DNA of 64,000 nt from Rhizomys pruinosus (GCA_009823505.1 VZQC01005680.1:5203777-5267776), one strand, 5' to 3'; positions 44,183 to 57,214 are shown, numbered from the stretch's first letter. Made by a program: numbers and translations. The notes: generated by a model from the sequence alone, not told the origin.

Positions 44183-46434
44183 ACACCTAAAACAAAGAAA
44201 AACCCTTAAAGCCACAAGAAGAAAAACAACAATAACATAAGGGGAAAACCTAATTCAAATACAACTGACCTTCTCTAATGCAACTATGACACAAGAATGA
44301 ACCCTGGAGCAAAGCATTCCAGGTGTTAAGGACAATAGATGCCAACCCAGGTTACTAATAATACCCAGAAAAAATGTCAATTAATACGTTGAAGGAGAGA
44401 GAAAACCTTTCCATGAACATAAACAAGTTGAAAGAATACTGTCTGGAAAAGACAAATCCCTTCAAGAAAATACTTGAAAGCAATTCAAACGCAAAAGAAA
44501 AGAGGATCAACCATCCCCAGGCACACTAGAAAGAGAAATCAATGAAACGCATAGCTGCAGAAGTAGAAACATCACACCCAAACCGCAAATGGATTAACAA
44601 GGCAAAAGGATGCAACAAAAACCTATCAAGTAATACCTTCAAAAATATGTAAGTGGATAAATGCCCAATCAAAAAACATAGACTGGGATTGGATTAGGAA
44701 AAGAACCCATTGATATGCTGTCTACAAGAAAACATCTTACCTTCAACGACAGGCACCAACTTAAAGTAAAATGATGGAAAAAAATAATTCCAAGCAAATG
44801 GTAAACCAAAAAGAAAGCAGGTGTTTCTATTTTTAATATCGAACAAAATAGACTTCAAGGTAAAAGAAATCAGAAGGACAAAGAAGGCCAGTATATTTTT
44901 TTATCAAAGGAACAATTCACATGAAAATTTGTTTCACAATTTTGAATATATATGCCCCAAACAACTCTGGTGCATCAAAACTTATAAGCACAATACTCCA
45001 GGACGCACAAGTCACACACTAACTCCAGTACGCTCATAGTAGGGTATTTCAATACCCTACTGAGTTCCTTTGAACAGATCAACGTACAGAAATAACAGAA
45101 GACATATGCAACGGAACGTATGATACAACCAAATGGACCTCATAAATCTCTACCGAATATTCCACCCTAAGACCACAGAGAATACACTTTCCTACTTCTT
45201 ACTCAGTACACACCACCCCATGGAACATCATCCATAATTGACCACATACTGGGACCAGAAGAAACCTCCACAAATAAAAAAAAGATATGAATAATTTAAG
45301 CATCTATCAGACCACGTGCAGCTAAAGCTCAACCCCCAATAAACAACCAGGATAAGCCCTACTGCCTACAAGACAATAATGGAAGACTTAAAACAACCAC
45401 TCGTGAGTAATGAAATGGGTCAAGGAGGATAAAGAAAGAATAAAGCATTCCTGAACTGAAGCCATGACAATACAACCCTACAAAAACTGTGGGATACCTC
45501 AAAAGCAGTCCGAAGAGTAAGTTTAGAGCCCTGGGTGCCTACATTAGAACACAGAAAGGCACACAGGTGAATGATCTAACACTGTAAGCTAAAAGCACTT
45601 GAGAGCAACAACAGAAGGAACCCTAAACGCAACAACAGGAAGAAATAACACAAATCAAGTAGAAATAAGAATAGAAACAAAGAAAACAATACAAAAAATC
45701 ATTGAATCCCAAAAGTTGGTTTCTTTGAAGAATAAACAAGATAGACAGACCTCGAAGCCAGTTTAACCACAAGAAAGAAGGAACACCTGACCACTCCAAA
45801 TCAATACAATCCGTGAGGAAAAGGTAAATATCACAACAGACAAGGAAAAGATCCAGAAAATCATAGGGGAATACTTCAAAACCTATAGTTCTAAACAGTT
45901 TGACAAACTAAGACAGAAGATGGATGAATATCTGAAATCCTGGGAATCCAACAAAGCTCAATCAAGAGAGATCGACAGCTTAAACGGACCATAATACATG
46001 AAGAATTGAAGATGTAATAGAAACCGCCGAACTAAAAAAAATAAAAAGGCCCAGGGCCCAAATGGTTTCAACACAGAATTCTATAAAAACTTTCAAAAAG
46101 ACCTACAAACCATTAATTACTGAAACTGTTAGAAGGATACATCAGCGGGAATTCTCCCAAATTACTCCTTCTATGCAGCCCATCACACTCTACGTACCAA
46201 ACCCGGCAACGCTCCAACACTAACAGCAGTAATATTTATAGACCCATCTCCCTAAATGAACACAGATGCCAGATTCTAAAACAGGAGATGGAAATTGCAT
46301 ACAGACCCACATCAAGAAGATCATCCACCATGACCAAGTTGGATTCATACCAGATGATGATGCAGGGTTCAAAATATACGAAAATCATAAACATCATCAA
46401 ACACATAATGGATGAAGACAAAAACCCACAACAT

Positions 46435-46700
46435 TGGGCTGGAGAGATGTCCAAGCAGTTAAGAGCACCGACCGCTCATACAGAGGACCCGTTTTCTATC
46501 CCCAGCATCCCACATGGTGGGCCGAAAAAACCGTCTGAAACTCAAGTTCCAGGAGAACTCCAGGTTCCAGGGGAAATCATTAGAACCCTCTTCTGACCTC
46601 CGCGGCAGCCACCACACGGGTGCACAAACCTGCAGGCAAAGACAGTACACATTCTTACACATAAGAAATAAAAATAAATAATGAAAAAAATTTTTAAAAC
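46435..46700 (+). mobile_element. B2 SINE nested in L1
   Basis: 'tgggctggagagatgtccaa' ... A-rich end, noisy; 'ccacaacat' flanks both sides. Confidence 0.88.
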
Positions 46701-46768
46701 CTCAGAACCACAACATCAATCCGTCAATTGATGATAAGGCCCTTTGGACAAAAATCCGATCCCTTTTC

Positions 46769-46990
46769 ATGCTTAAAGTCCTTGAGGGTATTGGATTGGA
46801 GGGATCGTTTCTCAATGTAATCAAAACAATATACAGGAAACCCACAACCATATCATACCTAAATAAATGGGGAATGACAGAAACTTTCACTTTCAAGGTA
46901 GGAACTCGGAAAGACTGCCCCCTGTCACCAATCCCCTTCAATATAGTGCCTATGAAACCTTTGCTGAGCAATCATGCCAGAAGGAATTAA
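46769..46990 (+). pseudogene. L1 ORF2 reverse-transcriptase fragment
   Basis: About 70 codons around NVIKTIYRKPTTISYLNKWG and KVGTRKDCPLSPIPFNIV match the RT domain of L1 ORF2p just upstream of the catalytic YADD box. The frame is lost before that box. Confidence 0.75.
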
Positions 46991-47850
46991 AGGAGTACTA
47001 AATTGGAAAAAGAGGAAGTCAAGCTATCCCGTATTTGCTGATTGTATGATTGTTTACTTAAGGGATGGCAAAAACTCCAACAGAAACTCCTAAAAAGGAT
47101 TAACAGCTTCAGCAAAGTGGCAGGAACAAAATTAACCTTAAAAAATCAATGGCCTTTCCTACACCAAGAACAAGCAACTGGAGAAGAATTCAAAGAGACC
47201 CTTCCACTCACAATGACCTCAGAACAATTAAATACCTAGGAACAAACCGAACCAAAAACACCAAAGAGCAACTCTACAAACAAAAATTTTTAAACTTTAA
47301 AGAAAAAAATTGAGAAGACATCAGAAGATGGAAAACCTCCCATTCTTCATGGATCGGGAAATTAACATTGTAAAAATGTCCATTCTACTCTTGTATAGAT
47401 TTAACTATACAACTATTGATTTATAATTCCAATCAAAATCCCAAAAGTTTATTCACAGGCTTGGGGGGAAAGTCCTTAAATTCATATTGGAAAACGAAAG
47501 ACCCGGAATAGCCAAATTAACCCTGAGCGAAAAGAGCTCACAGGGGGGATCTCTATACAACTTCAACTATACTACAGGGCAATAGTCAATAAAAACAAAA
47601 AAAAAAAGAAAAAAAAAAGCCTGGTACTGGCAACAAAAAAAGACCTGTTGGACCAATGAACAAAACTGGAAGATCCAAACCTGAGCAACATACAAATTTC
47701 AGCCATCTTATATGTGTACAAGGGGCCAAGAGACACAGTGGAGAAAAGACAAGTAGCTTCAGCAAGTGGTGTTGGCAAAACGGGATCACCACTTGTAAAA
47801 GAATGAGAATTTTAAACCCCTACCTCATGCCCCGTACAAAAGTCAACTCC

Positions 47851-49333
47851 GTCAAAGTCAAAAATCTTCATACGGTCTTGTTTACATAGCTATAAGTAGG
47901 GCTCAATCCTCCTCTCTCCTGCCAAAATAGGGAACTTAAATGAAATTCGTCTTTAAAATATTAAAATACTTGAAAAGAAAAAGAAAACTCATCACTAATA
48001 CTATCCTTCCCAAAATCATAACATCAATATGTGGAGGCATTGTGGTGTCAATGACAACTTGAAATGAGATAAAACTAAATCCAGAGTGCATCTAATTCCA
48101 TTATCACTCTCATTTATACACTTGCACAAGATGACAAAATATGCATCAAAATAATATAATCACATTTTATTGTACTATGTAATATAAAGTACACATTTAT
48201 TAGGAAAAAATAAAATAAAACAAGGCTGGACCATGACAGAAAATCTACAGCTAAGGAAAGAGAAGAGATATGAGTCCAACCTGGCCCAGCCTAGCCCAGC
48301 CCAAGGAAGGCAGGACTCCTCAAAAGAAACAGGCAACAGCCTTGAATCACAGGATCCCATACAATGTGCCCTCACTTCAACTTCAGCCTGCACCTCAATT
48401 GAAAAACAAGAGAACTTTTGATCCTGACCTTAGGGCCTTGAAATTTTCAGACAGTTCAAAAATGATAGTAACTGAAATGGTTTTACAACAGTTGTACTGA
48501 CTCAATCTAGATTTTGCTTTTCTTCCTCCACAGTATACTGACTGTACATATAATATGCAGTAATGTCAGTATGCTCTACTTGAATGTGAAGTTTCACAAG
48601 CAAACCATAACAATTTAGTATGAACAGTTGTCAGAAGGATTGATGATCTTCCCTACCACAGCCTGGTGGGGTGGAAGGAAGGACTCACATGTCAGACTTG
48701 CCAATATTCGCCTGCTCAGAGTTCAGCCAATTAGGGCAGCTGTTGGTCTCCTGGCATCCTCTCCACCCAATCCCATCATGTGCCCAGGAATCTGGCTATC
48801 CTATTGGCTACTGCCAGATTTATGACATCATTGTCTTTGCCAACCTACCAGCACCCCGTAGAATCTTGGGGGTTCCATAGAGCTGCCTGTAAACAAATTT
48901 AAATCATTGCAACTGACCAGTGACCAGTAGTTGCTGTCTACACGCAGGCTGGTTCGGTCAGTGGCTCAGACAACACTCAACATTTATCTTCCTCTGTTGT
49001 ACAGCGAGTTACTATTAATTCGCCACTGATAATGTCAGGTAAGTAAGAAACTTTAAAAGGTGCTTCATTAAATTTTCCCATATATTTAACAAAGTTTAAA
49101 ATACTTAGAAAATGGAGAAAGTTTTTTTAACTAGAAATCTGGAGACCCAATTTTATAATTTATAATTAAATTTATAATTTGATATTCACTGTCTGTAAAT
49201 TTGGGCAGATCATTCACACTCAAAGTGTTTTTTCATCTGTCTTAAGAGCACAAGAGATGATAGGCTCTGGGTTTGATATTGTTGGTTCTAAAGTGTAGTG
49301 TGCATAGATAATAAAATTATGGACTATTAAAAA
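47851..49333 (+). pseudogene. Poly(A)-tailed insert of unknown origin inside an L1 (retrocopy-like)
   Basis: This 1.48-kb segment interrupts L1 ORF2: the L1 reads up to 'aaaagtcaactcc' at 47,838-47,850 and resumes with the same 13 bp at 49,334-49,346, a perfect target-site duplication. The right end has AATAAA (49,310-49,315) followed 13 nt later by an A run (from 49,329). Both are hallmarks of L1-mediated insertion of a polyadenylated RNA in plus orientation. Its content is not B1, B2, L1 or a recognised gene. It includes an acceptor-like tract ending at 48,533, CCAAT-type motifs around 48,720-48,810, and an ATG followed by a strong donor at 49,032-49,044 (atgtcag|gtaagt). Open frames are short and unconvincing. 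Confidence 0.6.
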
Positions 49334-50706
49334 AAAAGTCAACTCCAGATGTATGAAAGACCTTAATGGGAAACTCCAAACTCTGAAGGCGATAGAAGAA
49401 AAAGTTGGCAGCAGACTACAAGACATAGGCATAAGAAAAGACTTCCTAAATCAGACAGCAGCTGCGTAAGAATTAAGCTTGACAAATGGGACGTCATTAA
49501 ACTCAAAAGCTTCTGTACATCAAAAGAAACAATCAAGGAAGTGAAGAGAAATCCCACAGAGTGGGAGGAAATCTTCACCTTAGAAACATCTGACAAAGCA
49601 TTGATTTCCAGAATATATAAACTACTCAAAAAATAAAGAAAGAAAACAAATGACCCACTCAATACATGGAGCAAAGAGCTGAACAGAGACTTCACAAGTG
49701 AGGAATTAGAGATGGCTGAGAAACACCTTAACAAGTGTTCAACATCACTAATCATTAAGGAAATGCAAATCAAAACCACTTTAAGATATCATCTTACCCC
49801 AATAAGGCTGGCTAAGATCAAGAAAATAAATGATACCAAGTGCTGGAGAGGTTGTGGGGAAAGGGGAACACTCATCCACTGCTGGTGGGAATGTAAATTC
49901 GTACAGCCACTATGGAAAGCAGTGTGGAGAACCCTTGGAAGACTTGGAATGAACTTGCCACCCGATGCAGCCATACCACTCCTAGGCAAGTACCCTCAAG
50001 AGACTCACCCCACTGCAGAGATAACGATCCAAGGGCCATGTTTATTTCAGCTATTTTCACAATAGCAAGGAGTAGGAACTGACCAAAATGCCCCGCAACT
50101 GATAGTGGATAGAGACAACTGGTGGTACATATACACAATGGAGTTCTATGCATGCAGTAAAGATGACAAGCATTAAACTTGGGCAGGAACATGGCTGGAG
50201 CTAGAGGAACATCATGCTGAGTGCACGTACACGTCCCAGATAAACAAACATGATGGTACCCTCAGCTGTGGGATGCTGGTTGCCAATTAATAACCTAGTT
50301 GTAAGTATTTTCTTGTGCACAGCCCTTGAGCTTTTTTATTCCCAAAGCGGTTGGGGGAGTGATGCATATGGAAACAACAACAACAACAATAACAACAGAA
50401 AGGACATTGCACAAAGAACTGACTGAAACAGTGAACGTCTGCGCAAAAAACAGTCAACTTCCACATGGAGAATATTGGAGAAAAGCTGAAGAAAGAATGA
50501 AAAGAAGCATTGTTTTGGCAGAAATGCATAGAGCTGCTGGTGGGGTGGGGAGGATAGGGTGGGGGACACAGGTCGAGATTTTGAATTAAAAAAAAATATT
50601 ATAATAATAAATCAAAAATAAAGCATGTACAAACATACCCAGAAGGAAAAATTATTCTATAATAAATACTGCAATTACTTGACAATTAAAAAAAAAAGAA
50701 TAATTT

Positions 50707-50884
50707 ATAAGCTGGGCATGGTGGCGCGCCGTTAATCCTGCCCTTAGGACGCCAGAGGGCGGCAATTCCTTTGTGGGGTTCAAGGCCAGCCTGGTCTACA
50801 GAGCGAGTTGCCAGGACAGCTGGGGCGACAGGGAGACCCCTGACTCTAAAAGAACCAAAAAAAAAAAAAAAAAAAAAAAAAAAA
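50707..50884 (+). mobile_element. B1 SINE, noisy
   Basis: 'agctgggcatggtggcgcgc' ... long A tail, with several insertions typical of base-call errors. Confidence 0.85.
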
Positions 50885-50909
50885 GACATTTAATTATCCT
50901 ATAATCTTG

Positions 50910-51003
50910 TTTTTTTTTTTTTTTTTTTTTTTGGTTTTTGAGACAGGGTCTCCCTTTTAGTCCGAGCTGGGCTGGAGCGCACTCGGTAGACCAGGCTGGC
51001 CTG
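50910..51003 (-). mobile_element. B1 SINE, truncated (copy A)
   Basis: T run, 'gagacagggtctccctttta' ... 'agaccaggctggcctgg', then non-B1 sequence; same truncation as copy B at 54,805. Confidence 0.85.
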
Positions 51004-51090
51004 GTAAATGGAGAGTGGTAATACACAAAGAGTCAGGGCAAGTTATATATCAGAACATGCTCTCACTTACTTCCTCCAGGTAGGCCCCTG

Positions 51091-51510
51091 TGCTGGATAG
51101 CTTTAGGTCAACTTGACACACCTGGGTTGAGGGAGCCCTCAATTGGGGAATTGGCAACCATTTTGGATTGGCCGGTGGCCACATCTGTGGAGTATGTCTT
51201 AAGAAGGTCGAGATGTGTGGGGAGGGCCCAGCCTACAATGAGTGGTGCCCCCCTAGGCAGGTGATTTGTGTATGGTATAAGAAGGCGGGCTGGGCTTGAG
51301 CCAGGGAGCAAGCCAGTGACCAGAAAGCATTCTTCATAGGCCTGGGCTTGCAGCAGTCCCTGCCTCCATGTTCCTGCCCTGAGTTCCTCCTGCCTTGGGC
51401 TCCCTAGTCATGAACTGTGACCCCGAGATGTAAAGCTGAAAAAACCTTTCCTCCCAAGGTTGAGTCCAGTCGAGTGTTTTGTCATAGCAATGGGAAGACA
51501 AACTAGGACA
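51091..51510 (+). repeat. ~400-bp hAT-like repeat (copy A)
   Basis: 'tgtgctggatagctttaggt' ... 'gacaaactaggacag'; many indels against the copy at 54,970. Confidence 0.65.
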
Positions 51511-51953
51511 GCCCCCATATCCTGAATTTTCCACCATCTCCCAAAATGATGTGCCACCGGTTGGAGACCAAGTGATCAGTAATGGACCTGCAGAAACATT
51601 TCATTTTCAAACCATAACAACTAGAATGAAGGTAGTTGAGTTTAGTTCAAACAAAGGCAGGATCAGACTTCATTATCAAGTTATGAACATCATAATACTA
51701 ATTATTTTAGAATGAAGCTTAACCTAGACTTAATTATATTATATATAATGAATTTAATTATATATATATATATTTTATATATATATGTATAAATATATAT
51801 ATATATATACAATTGAGCGTCTTACTGGATATTGGAAAGAGAGATGCTATGCATTGAATATTGGGACATCTATATTCAAAAATTTAAAAGAAATTGTGTA
51901 AAACATTAACTATAAATTTCTTCAGGCTTGTGATTCATTATAATCTTAAAATG

Positions 51954-52180
51954 GGGCTGGAAGATTGCTTCAGCAGTAAATAAGCACTGAATTCCTCTTG
52001 CAGAGGAACCTGGTTCAACTCCAAGTACCTACATGGTGGCTAACACTTGTCCATAACTCTAGTTCCAATGAATCTGACACCCGTTTCCCTGACCCGTACA
52101 GGCATTGCATGACACAGGTTTTACACCATGCAGGTAATACACTCAGTATACAAAAATAAAAATTAAAAACTATAAAAATG
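51954..52180 (+). mobile_element. Old B2 SINE (copy A)
   Basis: 'ggggctggaagattgcttca' ... 'accatgcaggtaatacactc'. Confidence 0.85.
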
Positions 52181-53814
52181 ATAAAATCACCGCTTTTAGC
52201 AAATTATCGCAATTTTTGAAAATGGTGTTCCTGCTCCCTGTTCTTCACAATGCCCTTCAAATGCAATGCAAAATTTTTCCATTCTACTGAATGGAATGCA
52301 AATTCACAAAGTTTAACTGTTCAAATTAAATGATAACTAAGAAAAAAGCCAAGGGAAAGCATCAGAGAGAATAGATAATAAATATCGTCTTTCAATCAAT
52401 ACATATATTATGTTCACTTATGCTAGAATGAAAAAAACTATATATGCAGAATATTTTTTTTTTTCCCTCAACGGTTCTTGTACAATGTGCATATCCAAAC
52501 ATTTTGCTGCCACTCAAGTCTTTCGTGCACAATTATATACAGAAAAAAGATTACATACATACTGAGTACAGATGCACCTTTTCTTCTGCAAAGTATTTTC
52601 AACCTCCAGTTGTTTGACTCCTCAGAAGTGGAACCCTGAGCAGGAGCATTCTCTGTGTATGTTTTAATTAGTCCTTAGACATAGTCTATATAACAGATCC
52701 TTTGCTTCTTCTGTCTTAGTTGTCTAAGCATATTTTTTTAAGATCTGAGAATAAAGCAAGATTAAAATAATCTTTTTACGTCTTTCTAGGACTTTAGGTG
52801 ATTTCCTGTAGCATTTCAGACACTGAAGTACAAACTTAAAAACACAGCTGGCTCCTTGGATAACTGTGCTTTATAATATAGTCAACTTTCATGGATTTTA
52901 TATAAATTTTGTTAACATAAAATGTTTACTGTTTAAACTTTATAACTTGCTTTATTTCTCATGTAGTTATAGTTCTGTTTAATTGTTGTATCGACACCAA
53001 AGACCGTCAGTTGAAATATGGAAAGCCATATTTAGTACCAACAATATTCAGTTTTTCTTTTTGCAATTAAATTATTTATATAATTAGAATTTATATATTT
53101 ATATATAAGTATATATATGAATTATATAATTATATTATATAATTAAAGAAAAGGTTTCAATTTGATAGATTATCTTTTATTTCCTATCCAGAGCGAAGTG
53201 GGGATTGAATTTTTTTCAAAGAATAACTTTTTGAAATTATACTTGTATTACTTATAAATTATGTATGTGGTAGGGAGGGGGAGAAAGGGGGAACCAATGC
53301 CTGTAAAAGACAAGGGGCCAATTGGATTCCCCTTGAGCTGGAGTTATCAGAAAGATGGTTGTGAGCCACCCATTGTCAGTGCTAGAAAAAACTCAGATCC
53401 TCTGCAAAAGGAGTATAATGCTTTTACTGTTGAGCCATCGCTAAAACGCACCAACAAATCTTTTCATTTCTTTGTTGTTTTTTTTTCTTTCGTTCTTTCT
53501 TCATCACGTGCATGTGCATCCTCTTCCTTGTTTCAGATACTCCTAGCTTTTTCTCTCATGCGTCGATCTTCGACCAGATCCGGCTCCTCATCTCCGATTG
53601 CTAATTTGAAGATGCTTCTTTTGGCGGGTTTCGCTATGTTTATGGCGTCCCTTGGGGGGGAGGGAGGGGGGGAGGAGAGGGAAGAAAGGAACAGGGAGAG
53701 AAGGAAAAGGGGGNGACTGAAATATAGACTGTATTTACCTAAGAGAAATTACAACATGTTCACATCAAAATATTACATAAATGTTCATAACTTTTAAAAT
53801 TTCATTTATGTTCT

Positions 53815-54795
53815 TTTTTATTGATATTTTGTGTATTTCATACATCATTTTTCAGTCCCATTTGGATACATTCCCCTCTCCGTGCCCCCCACCCAGTTTA
53901 TTCATTCTGTCATACATGCTTTGCATCTATCTTTCAGTCTTTCCAAGGATTTTTTCCTGTACAGTCTTGTTGTATGGGGCAGAATTTAACTGTATCTGTG
54001 AGTTCTTTGACCCAGTCCTTATGTTGTTGCTGTTCCCTCCTTTGTATTGCTTCACCACAGATACATATGACCGAGCATTAACATTCAGAATATATAGACT
54101 ACTAAAAAACCAAAGAAGAAAACAAATGAGCTCCTCAAAAGATGGAGACTTCACCAGTAAGGAAGTAAAGATGGCTGAGAAACATCTTAAAAAGTGTTCA
54201 ACATCATTAATAATTAAGGAAATGCAAATTAAAACCACACTAAGGTATCACCTCTCTAAGTCTAAGACTGGCCAAGATGAAGAAAACAAAAGACACCAAA
54301 TGCTGGAGAGGTTGTGGCAAAAGGGGAACACTCATCCACTGCTGGTGGCAATGCAAACTCATACAACCACTGTGGAAAGCAGTGTGGAGAACCCTTAAAA
54401 TACTCAAAATGAGCCTACCACCTGACCCAGCCATACCACTCCTGGGTATATACCCACAAGATGGATCCTACTGCAAAGATACATGCACAGCTATGTTTAT
54501 TACAGCTCTCGTCACAATAACAAAGAGCTGGAACCAACCCAAATGCCCCACAACTGATGACTGGATAACAAAAATGTGGTACATTTACACAATGGAGTTC
54601 TATGCGGCAGTAAAGAAAAATGCCATCATGAGTTTTGCTGGTAAATGGATGGAACTTGAAGCAATTATGCTTCGAAGTTCTGGAACCAACCCAAATGCCC
54701 CTCAACTGACAAGTGGATTACCAAAAAACAATATGGTACATCTACACAATGGAATTCTATGCATCTGTAAAGAAAGATGGTATCATGAAATTTTC
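53815..54795 (-). mobile_element. Rearranged L1 with inverted 5' part (twin-priming type)
   Basis: 53,815-~54,070 is an L1 3' UTR end in minus orientation (reverse complement of the G-rich, A-tailed module). ~54,075-54,672 is the end of L1 ORF2 in plus orientation (e.g. ALVTITKSWNQPKCPTTDDW). Such head-to-head structure is typical of twin priming. From 54,676 a second, slightly different copy of part of the ORF2 end follows to ~54,790. Confidence 0.75.
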
Positions 54796-54804
54796 TTTTC
54801 TTTT

Positions 54805-54890
54805 TTTTTTTGTCTTTTTGAGACAGGGTCTCCCTTTAGTCCTCGCTGGTCTGGAGCTCACTCTGTAGACCAGGCTGGCCTGGTAAATGG
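54805..54890 (-). mobile_element. B1 SINE, truncated (copy B)
   Basis: 'tgtctttttgagacagggtc' ... 'agaccaggctggcctgg'. Confidence 0.85.
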
Positions 54891-54969
54891 AGAGTGGTAA
54901 TACACAAAGAGTCAGGGCAAGTTATATATCAGAACATGCTCTCACTTACTTCCTCCAGGTAGGCCCCTG

Positions 54970-55375
54970 TGCTGGATAGCTTTAGTGTCAACTTGACACA
55001 CCTGGGTTGAGGGAGCCTCAGTTGGGAAATTAGCACCATTGGATTGGCCTGTGGCCACATCTGTGGAGTATTGTCTTAAAGGTCGAGCAGTGTGGGAGGG
55101 CCCAGCCTACAATGAGTGGTGCCACCCTGGGCAGGTGATTGTGTATGGTATAAGAAGGCGGGCTGGGCATGAGCCAGGGGAGCAAGCCAGTGAACAGCAT
55201 TCTTCATGGCCTGTGCTTCAGCTCCTGCCTCCATGTTCCTGCCCTGAGTTCCTGCCTTGGGCTCCCTAAGTGACAAACTGTGACCCCGGAGATGTAAGCT
55301 GAATAAACCCTTTCCTCCCCAAGTTGATGTCAGTCAGAGTGTTTTGTTACAGCAATGGAAGACAAACTAGGACAG
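54970..55375 (+). repeat. ~400-bp hAT-like repeat (copy B)
   Basis: 'tgtgctggatagctttagtg' ... 'gacaaactaggacag'. Confidence 0.65.
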
Positions 55376-55740
55376 CCCCCATATCCTGAATTTTCCACCA
55401 TCTCCCAAAATGATGTGCCACCAGTTGGAGACCAAGTGATCAGTAATGGACCTGCAGAAACATTTCATTTTCAAACCATAACAACTAGAATGAAGGTAGT
55501 TGAGTTTAGTTCAAACAAAGGCAGGATCAGACTTCATTATCAAGTTATGAACATCATAATACTAATTATTTTAGAATGAAGCTTAACCTAGACATATTTA
55601 CAATTGAGCAGTCTTACTGGATATTGGAAAGAGAGATGCTATGCATTGAATATTGGGACATCTATATTCAAAAATTTAAAAGAAATTGTGCATTAACTAT
55701 AATTTCTTCAGGCTTTGTTATTCATTATAAATCTTTAAAA

Positions 55741-55960
55741 TGGGGCTGGAGAGATGGCTCAGCAGTAAAGAGCACTGAATCCTCTTGCAGAGGACCTGGG
55801 TTCAACTCCAAGTACCTACATGGTGGCTAACAACTTGTCCATAACTCTAGTTCCATGAGATCTGATACCCTTTTCTGACCTCTACAGGCATTGCATGACA
55901 CAGGTTTACACACATGCAGGTAATACATCATATACAGAAAATAAAAATTAAAAACTATAA
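55741..55960 (+). mobile_element. Old B2 SINE (copy B)
   Basis: 'ggggctggagagatggctca' ... 'cacatgcaggtaatacatca'. Confidence 0.9.
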
Positions 55961-57214
55961 AATTATAAAATACCGCTCTTAGAAATATCTCAAATTTTTA
56001 AATGGTGTTCCTGCTCCCTGTTCTTCACAATGCCCTTCAAATGCAATGCAAAATTTTTCCATTCTACTGAATGGAATGCAAATTCACAAAGTTTAACTGT
56101 TCAAATTAAATGATAACTAAGAAAAAAGCCAAGGGAAAGCATCAGATAGATGATAAATAAATAGCTTCTTTCATCAATACATATATGATGTCCACTTATG
56201 CCTAGAATGAAAAAAAAAATATATATATATATATATATTTTTCCCTCAACTGGTTCTGTGACATCTGCATATACCAACATTTGCTGCCACTCAAGTCTTT
56301 CGTGCACAATTATATACAGAAAAAAGATTACATACATACTGAGTACAGATGCACCTTTTCTTCTGCAAAGTATTTTCAACCTCCAGTTGTTTGACTCCTC
56401 AGAAGTGGAACCCTGAGCAGGAGCATTCTCTGTGTATGTTTTAATTAGTCCTTAGACATAGTCTATATAACAGATCCTTTGCTTCTTCTGTCTTAGTTGT
56501 CTAAGCATATTTTTTTAAGATCTGAGAATAAAGCAAGATTAAAATAATCTTTTTCTCTTTCTATGGACTTTAGTGATTTCTGTAGCATTTCAGACACTGA
56601 AGTACAAACTTAAAAACACAGCTGGCTCCTTGGATAACTGTGCTTTATAATATAGTCAACTTTCATGGATTTTATATAAATTTTGTTAACATAAAATGTT
56701 TACTGTTTAAACTTTATAACTTGCTTTATTTCTCATGTAGTTATAGTTCTGTTTATGTGTGTATCTAACACCAAGACCTCAGTTGAAATATTGGAAAGCC
56801 AGTATTTATTCCAACAATATTCATTTTCTTTGCAATTAAATTATATTATATAATTATATTATATATTATATATATTATATATATTAATTATATAATTATA
56901 TTATATAATTAAAATGTTTCAAATTTGATATATTTTCTTTTATTTCCTATCCAAAGCTAAGTGATTGAATTTTTTTCAAAGAATAACTTTTTAAAGTTTA
57001 CTTTTATTACTTATAAATTATGTATGTGGTGGGGGAGGGGAGAAAGGGGGAAGCAATGCCTGTAAAAGACAGGGGCATTGGATCCCCTTGAGCTGGGGTT
57101 TCAGAAAGATGGTTGTGAGCCACCCATTGTCAGTGCTAGAAAAAACTCAGATCCTCTGCAAAAGCAGTATATGCTTTTAGCTGTTGAGCCATCTCTACCA
57201 CAAACAAATCTTTT

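Larger units (their letters stand above)
42809..50625 (+). mobile_element. L1 retrotransposon, full length but interrupted by a 1.48-kb insert and a B2
   Basis: L1 sequence runs 42,809-47,850 and, after the unknown insert, 49,347-~50,625. It has 5' UTR monomers, ORF1, ORF2 and a 3' UTR with a G-rich tract (50,535-50,570) and an A-rich end. A B2 is nested at 46,435-46,700. Reading frames are broken repeatedly, and at the expected YADD catalytic box of the reverse transcriptase (~47,035) the frame and residues are disrupted. Removing the two insertions leaves about 6.1 kb, a normal L1 length. Confidence 0.9.
50905..53480 (+). repeat. Duplicated block, copy A
   Basis: Contains in order a truncated minus B1, a unique spacer (gtaatacacaaagagtcagg), a hAT-like repeat, unique sequence, a B2, more unique sequence and an old SINE. 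The same order and sequence recur as copy B (54,795-57,230). Copy A differs by dense small indels and an extra AT-rich ~70 bp near 51,740-51,810, yet has patches identical to copy B (e.g. 52,222-52,365 against 56,003-56,147). Confidence 0.9.

Noticed and set aside
53261..54398. 178- and 205-codon open frames
   Set aside because: They cross an old SINE, low-quality sequence with an N, and an inverted L1 fragment.
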